Shown: positions 36,209 through 44,748 of the stretch, piece after piece
How the letters are laid out: every line of letters begins with the position of its first letter
Position numbering within the stretch: position 1 is the stretch's first letter
From: Bradyrhizobium genomosp. I (2014)
Lineage (GTDB): Bacteria; Pseudomonadota; Alphaproteobacteria; Rhizobiales; Xanthobacteraceae
Direction of reading: 5' to 3'
Length of the DNA: 64,000 nt
Assembly: GCF_000261685.1 (NCBI RefSeq)
Contig: NZ_AJQE01000042.1
Span: 1-64,000, forward strand
The notes under the pieces: generated by a model
The model's input: only the letters and a program-made list of their open reading frames with translations
The model's database searches: none
What the model was told of the DNA's origin: nothing
Translations under genes and position numbers: made by a program

Positions 36209-37399
36209 ATGCGGCTAGATCTTTTGCCCGTCGCCGGCTCGAAGGGCGAGCGTGAAGAGTTTAGCGAGAGCTCTGCGGAGGCGCGAGTTGATCGAACTGT
36301 CGACGACTCGCCGCTCGACCGCGCGGTCGCGCTACCCCGAAGGAGCGTGATGGAGCGGTTGCGCCGACCGCTCATGCTCGCTCTGCCTCTCATGGCGGCG
36401 GCACTCGGAGCCGTCGTGTATCTCGTGCAAGAACCTTACGTCTCGACCGACAACGCGTTCGTTCGGGCCGCGAAATTGACCGTCAACGCCCGAGTTTCCG
36501 GCCAAGCGATTGAGATCGCCGTGCACGATAACGAGAATGTCCGGCAGGGCCAGGTCCTGTTCCGAATCGACCCGGAGCCCTACCAGATCGCTGTCGATCA
36601 GGCGGAGGCGCGGCTCGGCAGCGCGCGCCTCCAGATCGAGGGGCTCAAGGCGACTTACCGCCAGCAACAGGCCGAGCTGCAGTCGGCGAGGGATTCCGCC
36701 GACTTCGACGCGCGCGAGTACGACCGCAAAAAGATGCTGGTCGCCTCCGATTTTACCCCGCGTGCGGTCTTCGAGCGAGCCGAGACGAATCTCAAGGTCT
36801 CGCGCCAGCGCATTTCGTCGATTGAGCAACAGATCGCCAGCACAATCGTGGCTCTGGACGGCGATCCGGACATTGACGTCAATCGCCATCCGACGGTTCG
36901 TGCGGCCAAGGCCCAGCTTGATCGTGCCCGCCTCGATCTTTCCTATGCGACGGTGACGGCGCCCGACGACGGTGTCGTCACCAGGGTCGACGATCTACAG
37001 ATCGGCGGCTTCGTCAATGCCGGAGCGCCGGTGTTTTCGCTGCTGTCGAGCCGTCACGTCTGGATCGAAGCAAATTTTCGCGAGACAGGGCTGACCCATA
37101 TGCGTCCGGGTCAGGAGGCAACGATAGAGGTCGACGCGTATCCCGATCGCAAATTCAGGGCGCACATCGTCAGCATGAGCCCCGGCACCGGATCGGATTT
37201 CTCGGTCCTGCCGCCCGAAAATGCGACCGGAAATTGGGTCAAGGTGGTCCAGCGTCTGCCGGTGCGTCTCGAGCTCGATGACTTTGACGCGAGCAGGCCA
37301 TTGTTTTCGGGCATCAGTGTCACCGCGCGGGTCGATACCGGCTATCGTGGGAGCTTGCGCCACCTGCTGCAGCCAACCTACGCGGCGGGGCTCAGATGA
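36209..37399 (+). CDS. HlyD/EmrA-type membrane fusion protein
   Basis: 396 residues; periplasmic adaptor that couples an inner-membrane pump to an outer-membrane channel. A long cytoplasmic N-terminus (about 45 residues) precedes one TM (LMLALPLMAAALGAVVYLVQ). It then has the biotinyl-lipoyl half (YVSTDNAFVRAAKLTVNARV, GQAIEIAVHDNENVRQGQVL), a coiled-coil hairpin, the second lipoyl half (LSYATVTAPDDGVVTRVDDL) and the barrel (VWIEANFRETGLTHMRPGQE). Strong GAGGTGAGGG before ATG. It overlaps the DHA2 pump gene by 4 nt. Confidence 0.92.
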   Translation: MRLDLLPVAGSKGEREEFSESSAEARVDRTVDDSPLDRAVALPRRSVMERLRRPLMLALPLMAAALGAVVYLVQEPYVSTDNAFVRAAKLTVNARVSGQAIEIAVHDNENVRQGQVLFRIDPEPYQIAVDQAEARLGSARLQIEGLKATYRQQQAELQSARDSADFDAREYDRKKMLVASDFTPRAVFERAETNLKVSRQRISSIEQQIASTIVALDGDPDIDVNRHPTVRAAKAQLDRARLDLSYATVTAPDDGVVTRVDDLQIGGFVNAGAPVFSLLSSRHVWIEANFRETGLTHMRPGQEATIEVDAYPDRKFRAHIVSMSPGTGSDFSVLPPENATGNWVKVVQRLPVRLELDDFDASRPLFSGISVTARVDTGYRGSLRHLLQPTYAAGLR

Positions 37400-38892
37400 G
37401 TGCCGTCGTTCCATCGACCGTTGCAGCGGATAGCCATCGGGCCATCTCGCTCGCGGCTCTCATGGCAACCTACATGCAGGCCGTCAACATCTCGCTGCCC
37501 AATGCGGCGCTACCGCATATCCAGGGAACCCTCTCGATGGCCAATGACGAGGTCGGGTGGGTGTTTTCCTCCTATATCGCGGCAAGCGCCGTAGCCATGT
37601 CGGTCACGAGCTGGCTTGCGGGACGCTGTGGACGGAAGTCGGTTTACCAATTCTCCCTCATCATCTTCGCGCTAGGTCTTGTGCTGGATACGCTGGCGAC
37701 GACGTCCGTCCAGTTCGTGCTTGCCCGGATCGTCCAGGGAGTTGCAAGCGGCCCGCTTGCGCCGCTTTCGCTGGCGATCCTGCTTGAGGTGCAGCCACCC
37801 ACGCGGCGTGCCCGCCTGAGCCTGGCCTGGACGGTGTGCTCTCTTCTCGGCATCAGCAGCGGAGCGAGTATCGGCGGCTGGTTCAGTGAATATCTCGGCT
37901 GGCGTTCGATCTTCTATGTCAGCCTGCCAATGACGGCATTCATATTTCTCGCGATGGCGTTCTGGCTTCGCGACAAGAGGGCGGAGCGAACGCAACCCTT
38001 CGACTTTTTCGGTTTGGCGACCTTTTCGCTCGGCATGATCGGCCTGCAAGTGCTGCTCGACCGCGGCGAGCGCCTGGAATGGTTCGACTCCATGGAAATC
38101 TGGATTGAGGCGGTCGTCTCCATTCTGGGATTCTATCTGTTCGTCGTGCACGTCATGACGACGAAGGAGCATTTTCTCCGCACGGCGCTGTTCAGGGATC
38201 GCAATCTCGTCCTCTCGACGATGATCTCCTTCGCCGTCGGCCTCGTCCTGCTGCCGACCTTGGCTTTGACCTCGCCGATGCTGGAGGAGCTGCTCAACTA
38301 CCCGGTCGACACCACGGGCTACATGACGATCCCGCGGGGCGTTGCGCTCGTGGGAGGGGTGCTGTTGACGAGCCTGGTCCCGGCGCAAGTCGACTACCGC
38401 CCGTTTCTGGTTGGCGGAATGGCACTGGTGGTCTACGCCAATTGGCTGATGCTCGGATATTCGCCGGCGATGGATTGGCGCCCGGTCGCCGAGGCCGGCT
38501 CCCTCCAAGGTGCGGGGCTCGGCATGGTGATTCCGGCGCTCGCCAAAGCCGCGTTCAGTACGCTCGATCCGAAGCTCCGCCCGGAAGGCAGTGCACTCAT
38601 CAACCTGTCGCGGCTCTATGGCAGCACGATAGGCATTGCCGTGGTGCAGATCTTCTTCTACGGCAACACCCAGGCCATGCATGTCGCGCTCGCCAAGGAC
38701 CTCATGCCCTACCGGACCGCCGCGCATGTCGCCGGATCAATGGCCAAGCCCGGCCTTGCGGCGCTCAACGGCATGGTTACCCACCAGGCGGCTGTCGTCG
38801 CGGTCATCGGTCAGTTCAAGATTCTGATGTTCGCCATGCTCGTCGTGAGCCCGCTGGTGCTTTTTCTTCGCAAACCGCGGCCGACAGGTTGA
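37396..38892 (+). CDS. DHA2 family MFS efflux pump (EmrB-like)
   Basis: 498 residues with fourteen predicted helices; proton-driven drug or solute export. Features: N-terminal MQAVNISLPNAALPHIQGTL with the DHA2 NxALPxI pattern, the motif A region SWLAGRCGRKSVYQ, and motif C (VCSLLGISSGASIGGWFSEY). It pairs with the HlyD adaptor (ATGA overlap). The outer-membrane channel gene is not in the window. Substrate unknown; regulation probably by the adjacent TetR. Confidence 0.93.
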   Translation: MSAVVPSTVAADSHRAISLAALMATYMQAVNISLPNAALPHIQGTLSMANDEVGWVFSSYIAASAVAMSVTSWLAGRCGRKSVYQFSLIIFALGLVLDTLATTSVQFVLARIVQGVASGPLAPLSLAILLEVQPPTRRARLSLAWTVCSLLGISSGASIGGWFSEYLGWRSIFYVSLPMTAFIFLAMAFWLRDKRAERTQPFDFFGLATFSLGMIGLQVLLDRGERLEWFDSMEIWIEAVVSILGFYLFVVHVMTTKEHFLRTALFRDRNLVLSTMISFAVGLVLLPTLALTSPMLEELLNYPVDTTGYMTIPRGVALVGGVLLTSLVPAQVDYRPFLVGGMALVVYANWLMLGYSPAMDWRPVAEAGSLQGAGLGMVIPALAKAAFSTLDPKLRPEGSALINLSRLYGSTIGIAVVQIFFYGNTQAMHVALAKDLMPYRTAAHVAGSMAKPGLAALNGMVTHQAAVVAVIGQFKILMFAMLVVSPLVLFLRKPRPTG

Positions 38893-38996
38893 GGACCGTG
38901 GAATGGTGAGATGAGACCGCATCGAACAGTCTCAGTCTGTCGCACTCGACGGACGCCGCATCTGCGGCGGCCGAGCTCCAACAAGAAAGCAGGAAC

Positions 38997-39944
38997 ATGA
39001 CAACTTCCAGCGCGCTCCGCTACACGAGGATTTCCACCCACGAATCCGGGACAATTCCCGCTGTCGGATTTGGCACACTCATTCAGGATCAGAACGCAAC
39101 GAAACAAGCCACGAGGGCTGCATTGGAAGCGGGATTTCGACATCTCGATTGCGCGGAACGCTACCGCAATGAGGCAGCGGTAGGCGAAGCTATCCAGGAC
39201 GCCTTCAGGGCGGGAACGCTTCGGCGAGAGGACCTGTTCGTAACCACGAAGCTCTGGAACACAAATCACCGTCCCGAGCGCGTCAAGCCGGCCTTCGACG
39301 CCAGCCGCCGCCGACTGCAACTCGACACGATCGATTGCTATATCGTCCATACGCCGTTTGCTTTTCAACCCGGCGACGAGCAGGACCCGCGGGACGATCG
39401 CGGCCAGGTAATCTATGACCCAGGCGTGACGTTGCTGGAGACATGGCGTGCACTGGAGCGGCTCGTCGACGATGGTGACTGCAAGTCGATCGGTCTATCT
39501 GACATCACGCTGAAGAATTTGCGCGAGATCGTCGCGGCCGCGCGGATCAGGCCCGCGATGGTGCAGATCGAATCGCATCCATATCTGCCCGAATGGGATC
39601 TGCTCGATTTCTGCCAAGAGCACGGAATCGTACTGCAGGCGTTTGCAGCCTTGGGACACGCCATGGAGCCAAGCGTATTGGAAGATCCCGTGATTGCTGC
39701 GATCGCGCAGCGTGTGCACAAAACGCCGGCCCAGGTGGCCTTGGCCTGGGCTGTGCAGCGCGGCACCGCTTTCCTGACCACCTCGACCAAACCACAACGC
39801 ATCCAGGAGAGCTTTGACATTTCCGCCCTGCCCGACGACGCCATGCGGGACATCCGGGAAGCTATCACCACGACCGTCAGGTTCAACGCCGTGGTCGAGA
39901 CCGGCATACCGGGATTTATCCCTCGGGCGAGACGAGTTGAATGA
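38997..39944 (+). CDS. Aldo/keto reductase
   Basis: 315 residues; NADPH-dependent carbonyl reduction on a TIM barrel. The catalytic tetrad is visible: Asp and Tyr in GFRHLDCAERYRNE, Lys in VTTKLWNTNH, and His in CYIVHTPFAF. Cofactor-side segments SIGLSDITLKNLREI and the C-terminal FLTTSTKPQRIQESFDI are typical. RBS GCAGGAA. It follows the DHA2 pump by 104 bp on the same strand and may belong to the same regulon, reducing a compound also exported by the pump (inference). Confidence 0.92.
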   Translation: MTTSSALRYTRISTHESGTIPAVGFGTLIQDQNATKQATRAALEAGFRHLDCAERYRNEAAVGEAIQDAFRAGTLRREDLFVTTKLWNTNHRPERVKPAFDASRRRLQLDTIDCYIVHTPFAFQPGDEQDPRDDRGQVIYDPGVTLLETWRALERLVDDGDCKSIGLSDITLKNLREIVAAARIRPAMVQIESHPYLPEWDLLDFCQEHGIVLQAFAALGHAMEPSVLEDPVIAAIAQRVHKTPAQVALAWAVQRGTAFLTTSTKPQRIQESFDISALPDDAMRDIREAITTTVRFNAVVETGIPGFIPRARRVE

Positions 39945-40203
39945 ACTGCGTCGGCACGATGAGTTTCCGGGCAGGAGGTAGAGAATTGTCTTGAGGCACG
40001 GCGGGGGTACTCGGCGCCAAACTGCTGGTATAGGTTCCCGGTAGCAACTCCGAATGACCCAGTGCTTGCCCGCGTCGCCGTCGCGAGAGAGCGAAATCCC
40101 TCGGCTTCCGAAGTCCGCTACGGGTCACAAGCCGCCGATCACGTCAAGCGAAGTGACTTCCGCCTTCTCTTGCGGGGGCCGGCGTTATGAGTACACACCC
40201 CGC

Positions 40204-40431
40204 TCACGAAAGTTCGACTCGCGGCGGCGGATACCGCTGCGCCAGGACTGACAGCGACAGGGGCCGTTCCTCTTCCGGGAGCTCCAGGTACGCCAGCACG
40301 AGCGGTCGCTTCCAGTCGCCGACGCCGAAATCCATCGCCGTCCATTTCTGCGGCTCGGGCCCCTCGAGCCCCCGGACCCAAACGAAATAGCGGGGAAGGT
40401 CGTCGGCGTCCGTCGTGCGTCTCCTGGCCAT
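40204..40431 (-). CDS. Hypothetical 75-residue protein
   Basis: MARRRTTDADDLPRYFVWVR, then EGPEPQKWTAMDFGVGDWKR and a C-terminal LAYLELPEEERPLSLSVLAQ. The composition (aromatic-rich, few rare codons) is coding-like and the frame stays open upstream, but the part before 40431 looks non-coding. No family recognised. It could be the end of a once longer gene. Confidence 0.45.
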   Translation of the reverse strand: MARRRTTDADDLPRYFVWVRGLEGPEPQKWTAMDFGVGDWKRPLVLAYLELPEEERPLSLSVLAQRYPPPRVELS

Positions 40432-40602
40432 CGAAGCTGTCCGCTGCATCACATCGGTTGCGACAGGATATAGGTACTGGCGCGTGGAAGTCGAACGGCC
40501 ACTGGCGGTTCGGGCGCGACGCTTATCCGGTCGCGCGACGGTCGCGTGGCAGGTGCCGGCTCGCTTCCGCGCTCGGAGGCAACACCCGCACTTGAGAACG
40601 AT

Positions 40603-40632
40603 TTCCCTGTAGCCATCCTTCGAGACGCCCGC
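40603..40632. repeat. Truncated copy of repeat family E
   Basis: Contains CCATCCTTCGAGACGCCCGC, identical to the left end of the element at 30743-30877, then unrelated DNA. The preceding bases (TTCCCTG.. .GCC) also match, so the homology ends sharply on the right side. Confidence 0.7.
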
Positions 40633-40759
40633 CGTTGGCCCTGCGTTGGGGGGCAGCCAAGGCAATGTGCGGGTCTCCGAGATTCCGATTGACCGAAATT
40701 CGGAAATGTCGTATAGGATCTTCATCCCGGCCCAAGGATAAGGGGCGTTTCGCGATCGT

Positions 40760-41250
40760 CACGATACGCGGGCCGGGTGGCGGTGGGCGCGGAGCGCATC
40801 GGCGCGCATGCAATCGCAGGGCGGGTTGGCCCGTGAGCGGTTGAGCGGCGCGCACACGACCGGTGCGATTCCAGCGTACGGCAAAAGCGTGTGGTCCTGA
40901 CGCCCGGGGTCTGTGCGTCAAGGCTTGCGGTGGTGAGGCGGCCCGACCGGGTCCGCGCACCGATCATCCGCAAGACGACGGGGGCAATAGTGCATCGCTC
41001 CCCGGGGAGAGCGCGTCATAAGCCGTCAAACCACTGCGCAGGGAAAGGCCGGGATGTCCGGGCTGCCCTGTATGCCGCTGTGCATCTATTTTCGCGCAAT
41101 TTGCGCACAGCGGACCGCGGGTGCCAGCCGGCGCCCGGCCTTCCCTGCGCCCTTTCCAAGGAAGGGCGTCGTGAGCAGCACAAGACTCGGGCGTCATGCG
41201 TCGCGAGGTCGTGGAGGCGCGCCTTGCTGTTTGAAGATTGAAGTGTCTCC
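40760..41250. other. Gene-free stretch, probable degraded dispersed repeat
   Basis: The 1.1 kb between 40432 and 41550 has no credible gene on either strand. The stretch around 40985-41180 (CTCCCCGGGGAGAGCGCGTC, then AAAGGCCGGGATGTCCGGG, then TTGCGCAATTTGCGCACAG-like blocks with short inverted repeats) resembles sequence I associate with non-coding repeats in Bradyrhizobium genomes. That recollection needs a search. No transposase fragment was found. Confidence 0.35.
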
Positions 41251-41550
41251 GCTCATCCTGCCAATCATCGCCACAAGTCGCAGGTCGCCACGCAGTTGAT
41301 GTCGGCGAGAAGGTCCGTGAAGGAAGAAGCTTCGCGGATTGTTTCCATGATGCCGGATCGAGAATGCGATGAAGCTGCCGACGTGCGGCTGCCAAGGCAG
41401 GCTACCTTGGCCAACCGCAGGAAGGTACGATCCGACGCGAAGCCTGCTTGCGTCGCGCCCGACCGCAGGGTGGAGGACCTTCGCGAACGCGCAATCGCCG
41501 GCGAGGTGGGCTCTCGCCGGCGACGCTTCGCGCTTCAGCAGGGTGCCACC

Positions 41551-42057
41551 CTATTGCCGCGTGAGGCGAACCAGGTCCTGCCGCAGCAGATAGAAGGAGA
41601 CAGCGAGCAGGACGACATCCTTCATCAGGAAGGGCACGTTGCCCGTCATCGCGGGGAAGCCTCCCGCGGCGACGTCCCAACCCTCCGGCATGAAGGGAAT
41701 GATGGTAACGGTCGCGATGAAGGTGCCGGTCGAGCCCAGCGCTCCGAGCACGCCGAGCCGGTGGCTCCAGAAGCCCGCGAGCAACAGTGCGCCGAAGGTC
41801 CATTCCGAGACGCCGAGGAAATAGCTGGCGCCGGCGTGGCCGAACACGGGATAGAGCCACCAGATCAACGGCCCGTTGCTGATGAAGGGGACCAGCCGCT
41901 CGAACTCATATGGAAACCACTTCTGATAGCCGAAGAAGAAGAACATGATCACCATCGAGGCGCGGACGACGTGGTAGTCGAGGTCTTGCGCGAGCAGGCC
42001 GGAGCCGTTCAGCGCACGGACAATCGGGCTTTGGGCAGTTGCGGAAAGCGTAGTCAT
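41551..42057 (-). CDS. DUF417 (RclC/YkgB family) membrane protein, copy 1
   Basis: 168 residues, four or five helices. The E. coli member RclC is an inner-membrane protein of the reactive-chlorine-resistance operon. Motifs: LDYHVVRASMVIMFFFFGYQ, FISNGPLIWWLYPVFGHAGA, GVSEWTFGALLLAGFWSHRL, GSTGTFIATVTIIPFMPEGW, FPAMTGNVPFLMKDVVLLAV. AAAGGA lies 8 nt before the ATG at 42057. It follows the AhpD-like gene by 47 bp, likely one operon, which faces an RclR-like regulator. It is nearly identical in motifs to the copy at 60544. Confidence 0.88.
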   Translation of the reverse strand: MTTLSATAQSPIVRALNGSGLLAQDLDYHVVRASMVIMFFFFGYQKWFPYEFERLVPFISNGPLIWWLYPVFGHAGASYFLGVSEWTFGALLLAGFWSHRLGVLGALGSTGTFIATVTIIPFMPEGWDVAAGGFPAMTGNVPFLMKDVVLLAVSFYLLRQDLVRLTRQ

Positions 42058-42104
42058 GGTCGTGATCCTTTCATGGTTGAGATCTGACACTTCGCTCAGT
42101 GGCT

Positions 42105-42641
42105 TCACGCGACGGCGGGGAAGTCGATCTCGGTGTCGTTGATGCGGTTGAAGACGTTGGTGAACACGGTGGTGGCGAAGGCGAGGCTGATGTCGACGAG
42201 CTGTGCGTCGCTGTAGCCGGCAGCCTTGATCGCGGCGAAATCCTTGTCGCTGACCGTGCCGCTGGTGCGCGCGAGCTTGTCGACGAAGGCGACCAGCGCA
42301 TCACGCTGGGCATCGCCAGTCGGCCGACCGTCGCGGATCTGCTTCAGCACGTCCGGTGTCAGGCCAACGAGCTTTCCGAGATGGCTGTGGGCGGCGACAC
42401 AATAGTCACAGCGGGCGGCCTCGCTGATCACGAGCTTGATGATCTCCCTGTCGGACTTGGTCAGGCCTCCGGAGGCGAGCACGGTGTCTGCAGCGAGGAT
42501 GGCCTTGAGCGCGGCCGGGCCGTGGGCGGCGAGCGCCGCAAAGGTGTTCGGCACGCTGCCGATAGCCTTCTTGATCTGGGCGTAGACCTGGCCGGACGAG
42601 CCGGCGTCGGCTTCGAGGTTCGGGATGGGAAGACGGGACAT
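42105..42641 (-). CDS. Carboxymuconolactone decarboxylase family (AhpD-like) protein
   Basis: 178 residues. The AhpD-type redox centre SEAARCDYCVAAHSHLGKLV (CxxC with following His) is intact, so an alkylhydroperoxidase/thiol-disulfide role is plausible; SDREIIKLVI and VGLTPDVLKQIRDGRPTGDA are typical of the uncharacterised peroxidase-related subgroup. AAAGGAG lies 7 nt before the ATG at 42641. First gene of the apparent operon with DUF417 copy 1, divergent to the RclR-like gene, 117 bp apart. Confidence 0.92.
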   Translation of the reverse strand: MSRLPIPNLEADAGSSGQVYAQIKKAIGSVPNTFAALAAHGPAALKAILAADTVLASGGLTKSDREIIKLVISEAARCDYCVAAHSHLGKLVGLTPDVLKQIRDGRPTGDAQRDALVAFVDKLARTSGTVSDKDFAAIKAAGYSDAQLVDISLAFATTVFTNVFNRINDTEIDFPAVA

Positions 42642-42758
42642 GGTGGCACTCCTTTGGTTGGGGTGGTGAACGATTGCGGAGTGACAATATGGTCCGGGTA
42701 TGAGATATTGAATGCTACAAAGGCTACTATATATGCTCATTCGTCTCGAGAGGGTATG

Positions 42759-43751
42759 ATGGATTGGCTGAGCCGGCTGTTCGAGATGATGCCAGTGCGC
42801 GGTCGCCTGGATCTGCGCTGCTCCTACGGTGCGCCCTGGCGGATCGAGCAGGGGCCGGGCGGGGCGAATGAGATGCCCTATCACGCGGTCGTTGGTGGCT
42901 CGGCCATCTTGGACGACCCGGCCGGCGGCAAGCCGCTGCGGCTGGAAGCCGGAGACATTCTCCTGCTGCCCGGCAATCCACGACATGTCATGCACGACGG
43001 CGGCGGCGCTGCGCCGCTGAAGGCTCACAACCGCGCGTCACTCAACTTCACGATCAGCGAAAATCCCGGCTCGGACGCGCGGCTCGATCTGTTGTGCGGA
43101 CATTTTTCGATCGCCCCGCCGCATGACCGGCTGCTGCGCAGCTATCTGCCGCCGGTCCTCATCGTGCGTGCCAGCTCGCGGGCCGGCGAGCGGGATACTG
43201 CCGGGCAGCTCGCGGGCCTCGTTGCCCTGATGCGCGGCGAGGCGGCAAACGATCATCTCGGTGGCCGTGCGATGCTGAACGCGCTGTCGACGGCGATGTT
43301 CGCGCTCGTGCTCCGCCTCGCCAGCGAGACCGGGGACGCACCGCGCGGGCTGCTTGCTCTGGCAGGTCACCCGCGCCTCGCGCCGGTGGTCGCGGCGATG
43401 TTCAACGAGCCTGCGCGCGCATGGACGCTGCCCGAGTTCGCACAGCTCGCGAATATGTCGCGTGCGACGCTTGCCCGTCAATTCCAGGAGAAGGTCGGAC
43501 GTTCGCCGAGCGATCTGTTGACCGACATCCGGATGACGCTGGCAACGAATGAATTGAGAAAAGGGTCGATCTCGACCGGAGCAGTGGCGGAAACGGTCGG
43601 CTATCTGTCAGAAGCGGCGTTCCAGCGGGCGTTCAAGGCCCATATGGGCCTGACCCCTGCGCAATGGCGAAAGGCGGCGCAGGCTCCAGCGACGATTGAC
43701 GGGCTGGAGTTGGCGAGCGCAGAGGCGATATCGAGGGGCGAAAATGCATAG
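42759..43751 (+). CDS. AraC-family regulator resembling RclR (HOCl sensor)
   Basis: 330 residues. N-terminal cupin (MDWLSRLFEMMPVRGRLDLR then Cys21; LRLEAGDILLLPGNPRHVMH; LLCGHFSIAPP) and C-terminal double helix-turn-helix (LPEFAQLANMSRATLARQFQ; GAVAETVGYLSEAAFQRAFK). From memory E. coli RclR begins MDALSRL, has Cys21, and a second sensing Cys in a CG dipeptide before the same kind of strand. Both positions are present here (Cys21 and Cys113-Gly). The second of two adjacent ATGs is used because it gives this register and better spacing to GAGAGGG. Divergent to AhpD-like/DUF417, as rclR is to rclABC. Confidence 0.85.
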   Translation: MDWLSRLFEMMPVRGRLDLRCSYGAPWRIEQGPGGANEMPYHAVVGGSAILDDPAGGKPLRLEAGDILLLPGNPRHVMHDGGGAAPLKAHNRASLNFTISENPGSDARLDLLCGHFSIAPPHDRLLRSYLPPVLIVRASSRAGERDTAGQLAGLVALMRGEAANDHLGGRAMLNALSTAMFALVLRLASETGDAPRGLLALAGHPRLAPVVAAMFNEPARAWTLPEFAQLANMSRATLARQFQEKVGRSPSDLLTDIRMTLATNELRKGSISTGAVAETVGYLSEAAFQRAFKAHMGLTPAQWRKAAQAPATIDGLELASAEAISRGENA

Positions 43752-43775
43752 GCAAGCGCGCTCGAGGCGGCAACG

Positions 43776-44093
43776 TCAGCATCCACGGCAGATGATCAGC
43801 CTTCGATCCAGCATCTGATCGCGTCGTTGCTGCTCGCGCTCCCAGGCCGACAGAGAACCCGATTGAGGCGCGTCGGCGCGGCTCGGTTGGTGGTGGCCGA
43901 CCGGAGCGAGCCAGGGCAGGTGCGACGTCAGCTCGGCCGAAGCCAAATGCTCGGCCGCACGCGCCGGCAGGTCGGGAAGAACGTCGATGGAGGTGTTTCG
44001 ATCGGCCGCATGCGCGGGCGCCAGTAGCGCGACGAGGACAAGGCCTGCAAACGCGGAACGGATCGAGTTGGTTTGGTTCGAGCTATGGGACAT
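43776..44093 (-). CDS. Small exported protein with ICRGC C-terminus, copy 1
   Basis: 105 residues. MSHSSNQTNSIRSAFAGLVL and VALLAPAHA form a signal peptide; the mature part is polar with PWLAPVGHHQPSRADAPQ, a helix (LSAWEREQQRRDQM) and the end LDRRLIICRGC. The last residues LDxRLxICRGC recur in the protein at 59549-59803. AGGGAG before ATG. It is convergent with the RclR-like gene, 24 bp away. Function unknown; the two terminal Cys could form a disulfide or bind a metal. Confidence 0.78.
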   Translation of the reverse strand: MSHSSNQTNSIRSAFAGLVLVALLAPAHAADRNTSIDVLPDLPARAAEHLASAELTSHLPWLAPVGHHQPSRADAPQSGSLSAWEREQQRRDQMLDRRLIICRGC

Positions 44094-44288
44094 GTTGGCG
44101 CTCCCTTGGTGGAGGCTCGGAATGAGCGGCTCCTTGCGGGGCACGATAGTCATGGAGGCGAAGGGCTGAATGCTGCGCGATCTCGAAGATATGCTCTTTC
44201 GTCTCGCAAGCATCGATGAACGGGACCGGTCGTGGGTCGAAGCGGCCTCTTGCGCCGGGCACGACCTGTCTGGACGTTGCCGCACGCG

Positions 44289-44720
44289 TCAAGCCTTGCG
44301 GTAGCCTCGTTCCTGGAGCACCCAGCTATTGCCATCCGGGTCCGAAAAGTCGGCGAAGCTGGCGTAGTCCCCGCGCGCGGGATCGAGGCCCGGGGCGAAG
44401 CGTCCGTCCCACGCGGCGATCGGCGTCTTGTGCCTGATATCGCTGACCTGAACGCCGCGTTCCAGCAGGTGGCGGCGCGCGGCCTCGAGGTCCGTGACGA
44501 CGAGATAGGCGTTACGAAGCGATCCAGGGGGCGCGTCGGTGATGGCCTTGCCGATCTGGATCGAGCAGCTCGAGCCGGAGGGCGTGAGCTGCACCACGCG
44601 GAATGTGCCATTCGGTGAATAGTCGACGTCGAGCACGAAGCCGACCTGATCGACATAGAAGCGCAGCGCCCGCTCGACGTCCGCCACGGGAACGGTAATC
44701 ACCTCGAACGAAAACTTCAT
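44289..44720 (-). CDS. VOC (glyoxalase/bleomycin-resistance fold) family protein
   Basis: 143 residues, two beta-alpha-beta-beta-beta repeats: VITVPVADVERALRFYVDQV GF... and NAYLVVTDLEAARRHLLER. C-terminal DPDGNSWVLQERG is the usual end with Asn and Glu. The first metal-ligand position is Val-x-Val instead of His, so metal-dependent catalysis is uncertain. It is 28 bp from the following MOSC gene on the same strand and might be its partner downstream in the transcript. Confidence 0.85.
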   Translation of the reverse strand: MKFSFEVITVPVADVERALRFYVDQVGFVLDVDYSPNGTFRVVQLTPSGSSCSIQIGKAITDAPPGSLRNAYLVVTDLEAARRHLLERGVQVSDIRHKTPIAAWDGRFAPGLDPARGDYASFADFSDPDGNSWVLQERGYRKA

Positions 44721-44748
44721 GATGGCCCCGCTGATTGCGCCTTGCGAT

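Noticed and set aside
39945-40128. Minus-strand frame ending SLPPARKLIVPTQFIQLVSPEG, somewhat coding-like
   Set aside because: Short, no start signal, its end overlaps the aldo/keto reductase gene, and no family recognised; could be a gene scrap but not supportable.
40540-40620. Stretch whose minus-strand translation RSQVRVLPPS recalls the T-arm of tRNA genes
   Set aside because: No cloverleaf with acceptor, D and anticodon arms could be built around it.
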